Positions 1 to 7,257 of a DNA stretch of 40,407 nt are shown in pieces. A model generated the notes under the pieces. That model saw nothing but the letters and a program-made list of their open reading frames with translations. It had not been told where the DNA came from and did no database searches. The translations under genes were made by a program, and so were the position numbers. Numbering within the stretch: position 1 is the first letter of the stretch; each line of letters opens with the position of its first letter. Source of the stretch: Candidatus Methanofastidiosum methylothiophilum (GTDB taxonomy: Archaea; Methanobacteriota_B; Thermococci; Methanofastidiosales; Methanofastidiosaceae); contig LNGC01000002.1 in the NCBI GenBank assembly GCA_001587715.1, positions 1 through 40,407 of the forward strand, in the 5' to 3' direction.

Positions 1-636
1 ACCGCCCGATGCAATAACGATAACATTACTATCTACAAGTTTTTTTATTGCCATAGCTTCTGCAGGTCTTACTGGATCTGGGGATGGAACAACCCTCCTG
101 AATGGTTTATCTCCAGTAGGCTTTACTTTTTTAATGACATGCCCTTTCATCTTCTTGTCAATATGATCTTGACCAGGTTTGGGGTCAATTACATATCCTG
201 TATCAGCAGCAATTTTCTTTGCTTCTGCCTCTGTGAAAAAATTACCTACAGGTTTTGAAGGATCTTGGAAATCAGGGTCATCTTTGGATACTACTACTTG
301 GGTTACAACAGTAGCAACTGGAATATTCATCTTCTTTTCTTTCATCATATTTTGAAGCGTCTGTTGTATCATATATCCTATTTGCCCCTGAGTCATGGCG
401 CCTACAGCATCCATTGGCATTGGAGGGACAATATTTGCGGCAGCATCTTGCTGAACCATCAAATTTCCTGATTGCGGACCATTACCATGTGTGATAACGA
501 CTTCATATCCATCTTTTATTAATTTTAAAATAGCTTCACAAGCAATTTCGACGTTTCTGAACTGCTCTTCATGAGTTCCCTTTTCGTCAGCTTGTTTTAT
601 AGCGTTTCCACCAAGTGCAACAACAATAGTTTCGAT
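1..636 (-). CDS. arcC: Carbamate kinase, 3' end outside window
   Basis: This is the N-terminal 212 codons of carbamate kinase (family length about 310), which makes ATP and carbamate from carbamoyl phosphate and ADP in the cytoplasm. Reading the minus strand from 636 gives an unbroken frame with the family landmarks: the N-terminal VVALGGNAI strand and loop, VITHGNGPQ near residue 50, PMDAVGAMTQGQIGY near 75, and the lid region with FRRVVPSPDP near 180. No ATG, GTG or TTG exists in frame between the upstream stop (TAA at 652-654) and the GGNA motif. The natural start position, 4 bases after an AGGTGA ribosome binding site, is ATC (634-636). It lies about 50 bases downstream of the carbamoyltransferase gene on the same strand, so the pair can turn a carbamoylated substrate into ATP. 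Function is confident; the start codon is the oddity. Confidence 0.93.
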   Translation of the reverse strand, partial: METIVVALGGNAIKQADEKGTHEEQFRNVEIACEAILKLIKDGYEVVITHGNGPQSGNLMVQQDAAANIVPPMPMDAVGAMTQGQIGYMIQQTLQNMMKEKKMNIPVATVVTQVVVSKDDPDFQDPSKPVGNFFTEAEAKKIAADTGYVIDPKPGQDHIDKKMKGHVIKKVKPTGDKPFRRVVPSPDPVRPAEAMAIKKLVDSNVIVIASGG

Positions 637-685
637 AAAATCACCTTTTCCTTTTTAAAATTTAAAAATAAAATAAAATATTAAA

Positions 686-1768
686 TTATACTCTTCCACC
701 CAAAACGGCTGCTAGAACTCCCTTCTGTACGTGCAATCTGTTTTCTGCTTCGTCAATTACTATACTTCTTGGGCCATCAATTACTTCAGGTGTGACTTCC
801 CATCCGTCTTTGACATCTGCAGGTAGACAGTGCATGTAGTAAGCATTGTTTGTCTTTTTCATCCTGTCAGCATTGCATGTCCAGGATTTTTCGACTTCAT
901 ACTTCTTGAGTAACGACATGATCTTTTCTTCATCAGGCTTCTTTGTTGGGTCTTTTAATGTTGGAAGGTGGTTTATACTTGTCCAGCCTTTTGGATAGAC
1001 AACATCTGCGCCTTCAAAAGCCTCATCCATATCATGAACGATTTCGAAAGTTGTTCCACATTCTTCTGCATTTTCTTTAGCATTTTTAAGAATTCTTTCA
1101 TCAAGTGGGAATTCTTTTGGATATGCTACGGTAACATCCATGTCATATCTTGTCATAAGTTCAATGTTAGAATGTGCAACCGCCAATGGTTTCCATGGGC
1201 TCGGGGCTGTTGCCCAACTCATGACAAATTTCTTACCCTTTAAGTTGTGGGGCCCAAACTTTTCTCTCAAAGTCATAAGGTCACACAATGCTTGGTGTGG
1301 GTGGTACATATCACAATCCATATCTAGAACAGGTATAGAACAATATTTAGCAAAGTTTCTAATCATCTGGTTCCCAGCACCATAGACCATATTGACTGGT
1401 TTACCAAATACCCTAATAGCCAATCCCTCTCCATATCTGTCAAGAACTTGGGCTGTGTCTTTAACTCTCTCCCTTCCAGGGGCTGATTCCAAAGCATCAA
1501 TTGGTGTGTAAGATGCTGAAGAGTCCAAGAACTGGGCATGACCTCCTAATTGGGTCATTCCTACTTCAAAAGAGTTTCTTGTTCTAAGAGAGGAGTTGTA
1601 GAACATCATAAAGAGTGTTTTTCTATCTAGAATCTGGGGCATGTGGCCACAGGCCCACATTTCTTTCAATCTGTCGGCAATAGCAAGGACCGTATCAAGT
1701 CCTTCTTTTGTCCATTCTTGAGTAGATATCATATCTTTTCCGGCTAACTTAGTTGCAGGACATACCAT
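686..1768 (-). CDS. Knotted carbamoyltransferase (ornithine/acetylornithine carbamoyltransferase superfamily, YgeW-like)
   Basis: This 360-residue protein of the aspartate/ornithine carbamoyltransferase fold moves a carbamoyl group between carbamoyl phosphate and an amino acid or ureide. The carbamoyl-phosphate loop is SLRTR (60-64) rather than the usual STRTR of ornithine enzymes. HPHQ follows near 157, and HCLP near 315. The C-terminal IDEAENRLHVQK stretch and the proline-rich SWATAPSPWKPL segment resemble N-acetylornithine carbamoyltransferase and E. coli YgeW, the 'knotted' branch, more than standard ArgF. Substrate is therefore uncertain: ornithine/citrulline, an acylated ornithine or a ureide are all possible. 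The start has GGAGG 7 bases upstream. Carbamate kinase follows on the same strand, which favours a catabolic, ATP-forming direction. A 26-bp inverted repeat lies just upstream of the start. Confidence 0.88.
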   Translation of the reverse strand: MVCPATKLAGKDMISTQEWTKEGLDTVLAIADRLKEMWACGHMPQILDRKTLFMMFYNSSLRTRNSFEVGMTQLGGHAQFLDSSASYTPIDALESAPGRERVKDTAQVLDRYGEGLAIRVFGKPVNMVYGAGNQMIRNFAKYCSIPVLDMDCDMYHPHQALCDLMTLREKFGPHNLKGKKFVMSWATAPSPWKPLAVAHSNIELMTRYDMDVTVAYPKEFPLDERILKNAKENAEECGTTFEIVHDMDEAFEGADVVYPKGWTSINHLPTLKDPTKKPDEEKIMSLLKKYEVEKSWTCNADRMKKTNNAYYMHCLPADVKDGWEVTPEVIDGPRSIVIDEAENRLHVQKGVLAAVLGGRV

Positions 1769-1788
1769 TTAAATTCCTCCATATTCCT

Positions 1789-1814
1789 AACATGCTTTTG
1801 AAAACGAGCATGTT
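1789..1814. promoter_or_regulatory. Inverted repeat, candidate operator upstream of carbamoyltransferase
   Basis: AACATGCT (1789-1796) and AGCATGTT (1807-1814) form a perfect 8-bp inverted repeat with a 10-bp spacer that is itself partly symmetric (TTTTGAAAA). It sits 20 bases upstream of the carbamoyltransferase ATG, in the position of an archaeal repressor site or a 5' leader hairpin. Nothing in the window identifies the regulator. Confidence 0.45.
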
Positions 1815-2026
1815 GGACATCTTAGTATAGTAATTGTTCTATTTAAGTCTTTCGTTCAATCCTGATTATAAATATAAAAAAGTAATTAATAATCGATATT
1901 TTATTTTAAAAGCAATTTATATTTACTAAAATTGATAAATAATGATTTAATATCATGATTTGTTTAACTAAATAGAAAGTTCAACAACAGACGCTATGCC
2001 TAAATTAAAAAATATAAATATATATT

Positions 2027-2590
2027 CTAACTCTTCAAAAAATCCTCTATTTCTTTTGATATTTTTGATTTATCAAAGTTGGGCATATCGAATCCTGCAC
2101 CTATTTCCTTCAATGGAGGAAGTCCCCTTTCCTTTATGCCTTCTTTTAAGATTTCAATGAATATGCCTGATTTATTAGTTTGAGGATAATCTCCCTTTTC
2201 AATTTCCGGTTTTCCTCCCCATCGAGGATCCGAACCACTTGACCTTACACCACACGATGGGCTACCATCAAGACCTATCAATACAACCTTACAACCATCT
2301 TTTATCAGCCCTTCCACTTGGTCTAAAACAGGCTCAATAGCCTTTTTTGAAACTTCTCTAAACTTTGGATTGTCATATTGTTCTCTGACATACCACCATC
2401 TTTTAAGTCCGGCATACACTGTTTCAGGGCATGGCAATTGAAGAATGCCATACTCATACTTGTGTAATAATTCTACTAAGTCCCATATCATATCTGGAAA
2501 AAATGCAAATCCATTAACTTTTGAGTTCTGATTTAATAGACAATTTGCAACTAGGGCCACCTTTCTTCCTCTCTTATCATGTTCAAGCAA
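2027..2590 (-). CDS. TudS/DUF523-related protein, putative [4Fe-4S] desulfidase
   Basis: This 187-residue protein resembles the DUF523/TudS group, whose characterised members remove sulfur from thiouracil using a [4Fe-4S] cluster held by three cysteines. The expected landmarks are present: NCLLN near the N terminus (C17), PCPE (C54), and the GLDGSPSCGV motif (C113). A fourth cysteine (C100) is extra. The longer central part differs from short TudS proteins, so it belongs to a related subfamily whose substrate I cannot name. It has no signal peptide and is probably cytoplasmic. It is transcribed divergently from the DUF1622 gene, with a TATA-like box at 2621-2630. Sulfur-related activity would fit the thiol-redox content of the window, but that link is inference. 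Confidence 0.7.
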   Translation of the reverse strand: MLEHDKRGRKVALVANCLLNQNSKVNGFAFFPDMIWDLVELLHKYEYGILQLPCPETVYAGLKRWWYVREQYDNPKFREVSKKAIEPVLDQVEGLIKDGCKVVLIGLDGSPSCGVRSSGSDPRWGGKPEIEKGDYPQTNKSGIFIEILKEGIKERGLPPLKEIGAGFDMPNFDKSKISKEIEDFLKS

Positions 2591-2620
2591 AATACCACCA
2601 TTAATAATTATTGTTTTAAC

Positions 2621-2630
2621 TTTATATATG
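2621..2630 (-). promoter_or_regulatory. TATA box of the TudS-like gene
   Basis: On the minus strand this reads CATATATAAA, 31-40 bases upstream of the ATG, a normal archaeal TATA position for a short leader. Confidence 0.5.
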
Positions 2631-2703
2631 CCTCCTATATTATATCAACATTAGTAAAATTAATATAGGAAATTACATAATATAAGTATTAAGAGATGTC
2701 TTT

Positions 2704-3066
2704 ATGTTTGTTCTCATAGTTGAATATATTGCTTGGAGCATTGGATTGATAGGCATAATTGTAATTGTTTATGGCAGTATTGTATCGGCCATTAAATTTC
2801 TTAAAGTGGAACATAAACGAATCAATGGGAAGATTTCATTAAAAGACACAGACATACTTAGATTAACTCTTGGAACTTACTTACTACTTGGGTTGGAGTT
2901 TCTTATCGCAGCTGATATAATTAGAACTATACTGAAGCCAAACATTGAAGAAGTTGCTATTTTAGGTGCAATAGTTGCCATTAGGACAGTAATTAATTAC
3001 TTTTTAGACATTGAAATAGAAGAAGTACAACACCATCAACAGGAAAATGCAAATATTAAAGTATAA
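2704..3066 (+). CDS. DUF1622 family membrane protein
   Basis: This 120-residue membrane protein has an N-terminal hydrophobic segment (about 3-33), a second hydrophobic region around GTYLLLGLEFLIAADI (57-74), and a third around 84-101. The GLEFLIAADIIRT motif followed by AIVAIRTVINYFLDIEIE is the signature of the DUF1622 family, found in many bacteria and archaea and with no assigned function. The charged C-terminal tail is presumably cytoplasmic. It stands alone between divergent and convergent neighbours. Confidence 0.85.
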   Translation: MFVLIVEYIAWSIGLIGIIVIVYGSIVSAIKFLKVEHKRINGKISLKDTDILRLTLGTYLLLGLEFLIAADIIRTILKPNIEEVAILGAIVAIRTVINYFLDIEIEEVQHHQQENANIKV

Positions 3067-3139
3067 TATTCTCATAAAAAATTAATTACTTAATAGTACC
3101 ACAACATGATATATTAAATAAAAATAAAAAAATAAATTA

Positions 3140-3658
3140 TTATCTGACTACTGTCACTCTGCAATGGGCAAATTTTACTACTTCACTTGAAACATGCCCC
3201 ATGAGAAGCTTTTTTATACCCGATAGTCCTGTGGTGCCTATTATTATATGGTCACATTTTTCATCTTCTGCAACCTGTAAAATTGTATCAGCAACTCTTC
3301 CCAACTTTAAGATAGTTTTAGGCTTTACCCCTTGTTTTTCAGAATATTTTGCCATTTCTCTCAGTACATTGTTACCTCTTTTGCATATGGGATCTTCAAG
3401 CATACACTTGAGTTGCTCTTCAAAAAATGGAGAGTACCTCTTTATATCATCAGTTCCCTTAATTTTATCTTCCCAATCAGGGGTAAATCTGTCCATAGCT
3501 TCATATGTTAACTTCAATTTATCGGCGTCAACAACATGTAACATAACTACCTGGGCCCCCGTTTTACCTGCTACCCATGATGTGTATTCTACGGCTTTCT
3601 GAGAATTCTTTGACCCATCAACAGGGATTAATATTTTATTTATTGGTTCTCCATTCAT
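3140..3658 (-). CDS. Universal stress protein (UspA family)
   Basis: This 172-residue single UspA domain has the N-terminal ILIPVDGSKNSQKAVEYTSW strand and helix. It also has the C-terminal ATP-loop region: IIIGTTGLSGIKKLLMGHVSSEVVKFA followed by VTVVR. Proteins of this kind bind ATP and act as homodimers in stress responses; the specific role is unknown. An insertion of about 30 residues around 55-90 makes it longer than the usual 140-150. It has its own TATA box (3691-3700 on the minus strand). The tRNA-derived left end of the integrated element lies about 220 bases upstream. Confidence 0.9.
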   Translation of the reverse strand: MNGEPINKILIPVDGSKNSQKAVEYTSWVAGKTGAQVVMLHVVDADKLKLTYEAMDRFTPDWEDKIKGTDDIKRYSPFFEEQLKCMLEDPICKRGNNVLREMAKYSEKQGVKPKTILKLGRVADTILQVAEDEKCDHIIIGTTGLSGIKKLLMGHVSSEVVKFAHCRVTVVR

Positions 3659-3690
3659 AATATCACCATCATCTATACCGCGACTATGCT

Positions 3691-3700
3691 ATATAAGTTT
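3691..3700 (-). promoter_or_regulatory. TATA box of the universal stress protein gene
   Basis: The minus strand reads AAACTTATAT, 33-42 bases upstream of the ATG, predicting a leader of 10-15 bases. Confidence 0.5.
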
Positions 3701-3875
3701 TTCTGTTATCCTAACTTTTTTAGAATAATCTAAAACATGATTATTATGCCTTATTATAATAAATCATAGATTAGCTAAATTAAATAATGATTATTAATTG
3801 GTCTTAAAATTAACAATTCAGTATAAAAAAAAATATAAAAAACTCATATATCCTAACCCAAAAACAAGTTAACCC
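3701..3875. other. AT-rich non-coding stretch left of the element
   Basis: No open frame or RNA gene is seen here. It is the chromosomal flank that originally lay downstream of the tRNA-Leu 3' end. Its last 40 bases resemble, with mismatches, the sequence just inside the right end of the element (about 8460-8497). Confidence 0.5.
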
Positions 3876-3939
3876 AATAGAAATGATGCGGGGGAAGGGA
3901 TTCGAACCCTCGAAGACCTGCGTCACCGGATCTTAAGTC
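3876..3939 (-). repeat. Left attachment site (att direct repeat, copy 1)
   Basis: These 64 bases are identical to 8498-8561. On the minus strand they cover half of the anticodon loop, the variable arm, T arm and acceptor 3' strand of tRNA-Leu, plus 11 bases beyond the discriminator. Identity stops at 3940, where the intact gene continues its anticodon stem and this copy turns into element sequence. Confidence 0.9.
3887..3939 (-). pseudogene. tRNA-Leu 3' fragment
   Basis: This is the 3' 53 bases of tRNA-Leu(UAA) without the acceptor 5' strand, D arm or first half of the anticodon stem. It is not a functional tRNA. It is the original chromosomal 3' end displaced by integration. Confidence 0.88.
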
Positions 3940-3941
3940 TG

Positions 3942-3974
3942 TATTTTGCCTAAAACTAAAAAGGAGGCAAAATA
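3942..3974. repeat. Inverted repeat abutting the att core
   Basis: TATTTTGCCT (3942-3951) and AGGCAAAATA (3965-3974) are perfect 10-bp inverted arms with a 13-base spacer, starting 3 bases inside the att repeat. The position suits an integrase or excision-factor binding site, or a hairpin upstream of the integrase gene. Confidence 0.5.
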
Positions 3975-4031
3975 TGCTTTATTTTAAAAATAAACTTTAT
4001 AATAAAGCTTTTTTTATATATAGTTTAGTCA

Positions 4032-4050
4032 ATCTGGCCCTAAAAATAAG
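4032..4050 (+). repeat. 19-bp element motif, copy A
   Basis: ATCTGGCCCTAAAAATAAG matches 15 of 19 positions of copy C (8312-8330, opposite strand) and lies just upstream of the integrase ribosome binding site. Confidence 0.4.
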
Positions 4051-4070
4051 ATACCTTGGAGGGAATCCCT

Positions 4071-4865
4071 TTGGAAGAAGATTTCTATAGGTTTCTTAGG
4101 GGAAATAAAAAACTTGCAAGCACAACATCAATGAATTTAATTACAAGGCTGCCAAGAGGATGGATGGATTGGTCTGAAGATAGACTCCACGAGTTCTATT
4201 TTGAAATACTTGATTCTAACAGACATTCCTCTTCAAGCAAACATAGTGCCCATTATGCAATAAAATATCTGTGCGAATTCAAAGGGTATAAATTTGATTA
4301 TAAACCACCTAGAGTTCACCATAAGAGAAGACAATCAATAGAGCCTGAAAACGTATGGAAAATTTTGGACAAAATAGAAAATGATAGAGATTTGGCCTTA
4401 ATTTTAACTCACCTATATACTGGCTTAAGGCCTACAGAAATTTTGGCCCTAAAAAAAGAAGATCTTGATCTTGACAAAGGTATTATAATAGTTAAAAATA
4501 CTAAGACATATCAGGACCGCATAGTTCCAATTCACAAAAAACCTATGATGGCCTTGAGAAAGTATATTGCGAAAAGAATTGACGATTGCCCATCACTGTT
4601 CTATTCTGTCAGAGAAAAAACTCCAATGACTTTGTACGCATATAGATTTGCATTGAAAAAATATTGTAAAAAAGCTGGAATAAAAAGAGTCACACCTTAC
4701 CAGCTCAGGCATACTTTTGCCACCCAGTTTATTGAAAATGGTGGAGATGTTCTTATTCTAAAAAGCATAATGGGCCATTCAAACATTAAAACTACTGAAG
4801 GCTATGTCCATGAGAATACGAGGATGATTATGAAGGGCTATGAGAAAGCATGTCCTGAATTTTAA
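4071..4865 (+). CDS. Tyrosine recombinase / integrase of the element
   Basis: This 264-residue site-specific recombinase has an N-terminal SAM-like core-binding domain (about 1-80) and a C-terminal catalytic domain. Catalytic positions in this numbering are R120 (TGLRPTEI), Y210-x-x-R213 in PYQLRHTFAT, H236 in MGHSNIKTT, and nucleophile Y245. The usual HxxR is YxxR here, a variant I recall being described for pNOB8-type archaeal integrases. The frame is open from a TTG at 4056, but that codon overlaps the GGAGGG ribosome binding site (4058-4063). The TTG at 4071, 7 bases after it, is the better start. It sits just inside the left attachment site and should catalyse integration and excision at the tRNA-Leu repeat. 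Confidence 0.9.
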   Translation: MEEDFYRFLRGNKKLASTTSMNLITRLPRGWMDWSEDRLHEFYFEILDSNRHSSSSKHSAHYAIKYLCEFKGYKFDYKPPRVHHKRRQSIEPENVWKILDKIENDRDLALILTHLYTGLRPTEILALKKEDLDLDKGIIIVKNTKTYQDRIVPIHKKPMMALRKYIAKRIDDCPSLFYSVREKTPMTLYAYRFALKKYCKKAGIKRVTPYQLRHTFATQFIENGGDVLILKSIMGHSNIKTTEGYVHENTRMIMKGYEKACPEF

Positions 4866-4893
4866 TTTTATTTTTCTTATTAAACGATCCTTT

Positions 4894-4984
4894 AACATTC
4901 CCCACTTCTATTAAAAGATAGAGCCGATTCTTTTAATGGGATGTGGCCTTAAAATTAGGACAAGACTGGACTAGGGAGAATGTT
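4894..4984. ncRNA. Candidate structured RNA downstream of the integrase
   Basis: Three nested complementary segments can form one structure. The outer helix AACATTC-CCC (4894-4903) pairs with GGG-A-GAATGTT (4974-4984) with one bulged base. CCAC (4902-4905) can pair with GTGG (4943-4946) as an alternative. ATTAAAAGA (4910-4918) pairs with TCTTTTAAT (4929-4937) over a 10-base loop. The segment lies between converging genes, so it could be a read-through terminator structure for either, or a small RNA of the element. No family is recognised. Confidence 0.3.
4942..4959 (+). repeat. 19-bp element motif, copy B
   Basis: TGTGGCCTTAAAATTAGG matches copy C at 16 of 18 aligned positions. It lies inside the candidate structured RNA downstream of the integrase. 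Confidence 0.4.
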
Positions 4985-5045
4985 GGATACTACACGAGAA
5001 AGTACGAAATAAGAAAAACATAAAATTAAATATAAAAATTATTTT

Positions 5046-6668
5046 CTAATCTATCTCATAAATGGTTGCAGTTGCACTAATATAATCATCTGGAATTTGT
5101 CCAATTTTCCAGTTCTCCCCAGTAGTTTCGCAATAAAAGTATTCTTTTCCATTAATGGTGTAGTATGAAGCACTGTAATTAGGACTGAATTGTGGCAATA
5201 ATACTCCAGTTGCCATATGCCCAGGTGGATTTATTAAGCATACATCTTTGCCCATTTCATTTAATAATGCTGCTAAAAGTATCGATGTATCTTCACAGTC
5301 CCCCGTCCTATCAAATAATGTTTGAGAGGGATAACGGGGGTAATCGTAGAAATCATCTTCTTTTGTAATAGTCTTATCGTCATAGCTATACTCTAATTCT
5401 TGAACGAATTTCAAAACTAGCGTGACTTTATCCTCATCTTTATACCCTTTGCTGATTTTACTAAAGGCTTGAGCTAGCACCTCGGATATTTTATCGTTTG
5501 GTACTACAAAACTAGTAATCCATTGATCTACACTATAGAACTCAGGCCTAGCCTCATCATAGAATTCAACTACATCAGAGGGTGCCTCCAACTCCCAAGT
5601 CCTAAGTAGGCCATTGTCATCCCAAGAAAAGTAAGTATATGATGTACCCCCACTTCCATTTGGATTAGTATCATATTTATCTGGAACGCCATCACTGTCC
5701 TTGTCAGATAAATTATAAAATAAATTCTCGACTTTTTGACTCCTTTTGTAGTAATGGTCTTTTGTTGGTTTTACATATGAAATTGGAACTGGCAAGACTT
5801 CCCTGACCACAAATTGTCCATTTCTAGCTAATACGCCTTCTTCAGGTTTGTAGATTATAAGAACATCATAGCCTTTAGCAAAAGGATCAGCAATCCATTC
5901 CCATTCACCTGAAGATTTTGACCAGTCAACAGTTGAAGCGCCCATATCGACAAGGTCTTTCACTATAGAATTTTCTATAGGCCCCCCAATTAATATTACA
6001 TTCTTATTATTTGTGAACGAATTAAACTCAATATCCAGCTTTACAAGATTCTCCGATTTAGAAGCTCCCATATTGCTTATTGCTGTTGCCAATATATTGG
6101 CAGTTCTAACATCCACATCTGATGCTAACGCACCAACTACTATTATAACATTTGGAGATCCTGTGGATTGATTTATCCACCATGATTTACTGGGGCCATT
6201 AATATTTAATGAAGTATCCAGTGCATAATATCCGTTTTCTTTACTTGAATTTTGTTTTACAGCTTGATTTGGCGTAGTCTTTTGAATAGATGAACTGCTA
6301 TTGCTAGATATCCTTGTGACTCTCATATAATGGTCGGTCTTAACGCATATGAAATAGTATCCTGTCTTGGGGATATTAAATTCACGTGGCAAAGAAGTCA
6401 CATTTCCACCTTCAAAGTAACTGTCATTTCCTAGATAAGCATAGAAAGCAGTGAGATCACATCCGTCTTTTGGCGGAAAAGGAGTGATTCTACAGCTTAC
6501 TTCGACTTTGATTATGTCTCCTTCTAAAAGATAATAGACTCCGCCATATACATTTCCAAATACTTGTTCTCTAATAGAAGTTAAATTTTCTCCATAAACT
6601 AATAAAAAATTTCCGATTGATAGAACTATCACCAATATGCATACTGTGCCAGATATTTTGTTTTTCAT
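5046..6668 (-). CDS. Secreted transglutaminase-like surface protein
   Basis: This 540-residue exported protein has a signal peptide or anchor (about 5-26). A beta-rich domain (about 30-120) follows. A segment near 173-245 (IIVVGALASDVD, then VILIGGPIEN) resembles S-layer or cell-wall-binding repeats. DKDSDGVPDKYD (322-333) is a calcium-binding loop of the thrombospondin type-3 kind. The C-terminal transglutaminase-like fold has a plausible triad: C458 in GDCEDTS, H484 in GHMATG, and an acidic residue in YCETTGENW near 514. Such domains are usually cysteine proteases or crosslinking enzymes; the substrate is unknown. It is the last gene of the element's minus-strand cargo run, about 40 bases after the PH-SHOCT gene. 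An archaeal surface-modifying or adhesion role is inference. Confidence 0.78.
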   Translation of the reverse strand: MKNKISGTVCILVIVLSIGNFLLVYGENLTSIREQVFGNVYGGVYYLLEGDIIKVEVSCRITPFPPKDGCDLTAFYAYLGNDSYFEGGNVTSLPREFNIPKTGYYFICVKTDHYMRVTRISSNSSSSIQKTTPNQAVKQNSSKENGYYALDTSLNINGPSKSWWINQSTGSPNVIIVVGALASDVDVRTANILATAISNMGASKSENLVKLDIEFNSFTNNKNVILIGGPIENSIVKDLVDMGASTVDWSKSSGEWEWIADPFAKGYDVLIIYKPEEGVLARNGQFVVREVLPVPISYVKPTKDHYYKRSQKVENLFYNLSDKDSDGVPDKYDTNPNGSGGTSYTYFSWDDNGLLRTWELEAPSDVVEFYDEARPEFYSVDQWITSFVVPNDKISEVLAQAFSKISKGYKDEDKVTLVLKFVQELEYSYDDKTITKEDDFYDYPRYPSQTLFDRTGDCEDTSILLAALLNEMGKDVCLINPPGHMATGVLLPQFSPNYSASYYTINGKEYFYCETTGENWKIGQIPDDYISATATIYEID

Positions 6669-6706
6669 TTACTCACCTATCATTAATTTAATTAAAAAAT
6701 AAAAAA

Positions 6707-7237
6707 TTATAAATCCATATACTTCTTTTTCAATTGATTGAATTCTTCTTCAGTTATTGCTCCAGAATTTTTCAGCTCATTGAGTTGATGTAGTTTTGAA
6801 ATAAGATCCTCTTTTTCTACTTTGTTCTCCTTATATGGACGTTCATTTGGCGAATCATAGCCTTCTGCTGAGGGCATATTGCCATAAATACCATTTCTGA
6901 TATATTTTACTATGGCCTGAGCGTCTGAATGAGATACTGCAGGCAAGACGACCTCGTCGGAGGCAAATCTACTATTAAGATAAATCTCTGTTGTAAAAAC
7001 TCCTTTTTTCATTCTAACATTGGAAATATCCTTGAAGTGGTAGTCATTGACAAATTTCTTTAATCCCAACAGATAAGGATCCCTGAATATAACCCTAAAG
7101 TTAGTCACATAAAGCTTGTTAGGAGTTGCTATAGATCCACCAGGCATGATTCTAGATTGTTGTGCGGCATAGATAATAGTTTCACCAGGCATCAATATGT
7201 TTTGAACGTCATTTTCAACATCAAATTCTTCCATCAT
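6707..7237 (-). CDS. PH-like and SHOCT domain protein
   Basis: This 176-residue protein has a bacterial-type PH fold in the first 115 residues: MPGETIIYAAQQSRI, then TPNKLYVTNFRVIFRD, then a strand ending YLNSRF. A charged linker leads to a C-terminal SHOCT motif (about 145-176, LISKLHQLNELKNSGAITEE followed by EFNQLKKKY). SHOCT segments are short C-terminal helical pairs common in mobile-element and membrane-associated proteins, thought to aid oligomerisation. No signal peptide or membrane segment is visible. The start is preceded by a GGGGGAT ribosome binding site; the second of two adjacent ATG codons is also possible. It lies 20 bases after the exported beta protein gene, so the three cargo genes are probably one operon. 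Confidence 0.75.
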   Translation of the reverse strand: MMEEFDVENDVQNILMPGETIIYAAQQSRIMPGGSIATPNKLYVTNFRVIFRDPYLLGLKKFVNDYHFKDISNVRMKKGVFTTEIYLNSRFASDEVVLPAVSHSDAQAIVKYIRNGIYGNMPSAEGYDSPNERPYKENKVEKEDLISKLHQLNELKNSGAITEEEFNQLKKKYMDL

Positions 7238-7257
7238 ATCCCCCTAATATTTAGATA

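Noticed and set aside
686-1768. Plain ornithine carbamoyltransferase (arcB/argF)
   Set aside because: The SLRTR loop and proline-rich knotted segment differ from classical enzymes, so the substrate was left open.
4071-4865. Chromosomal XerA/dif recombinase
   Set aside because: Its place directly inside a tRNA-derived 64-bp repeat and the YxxR variant point to an element integrase; no dif-like palindrome was seen nearby.
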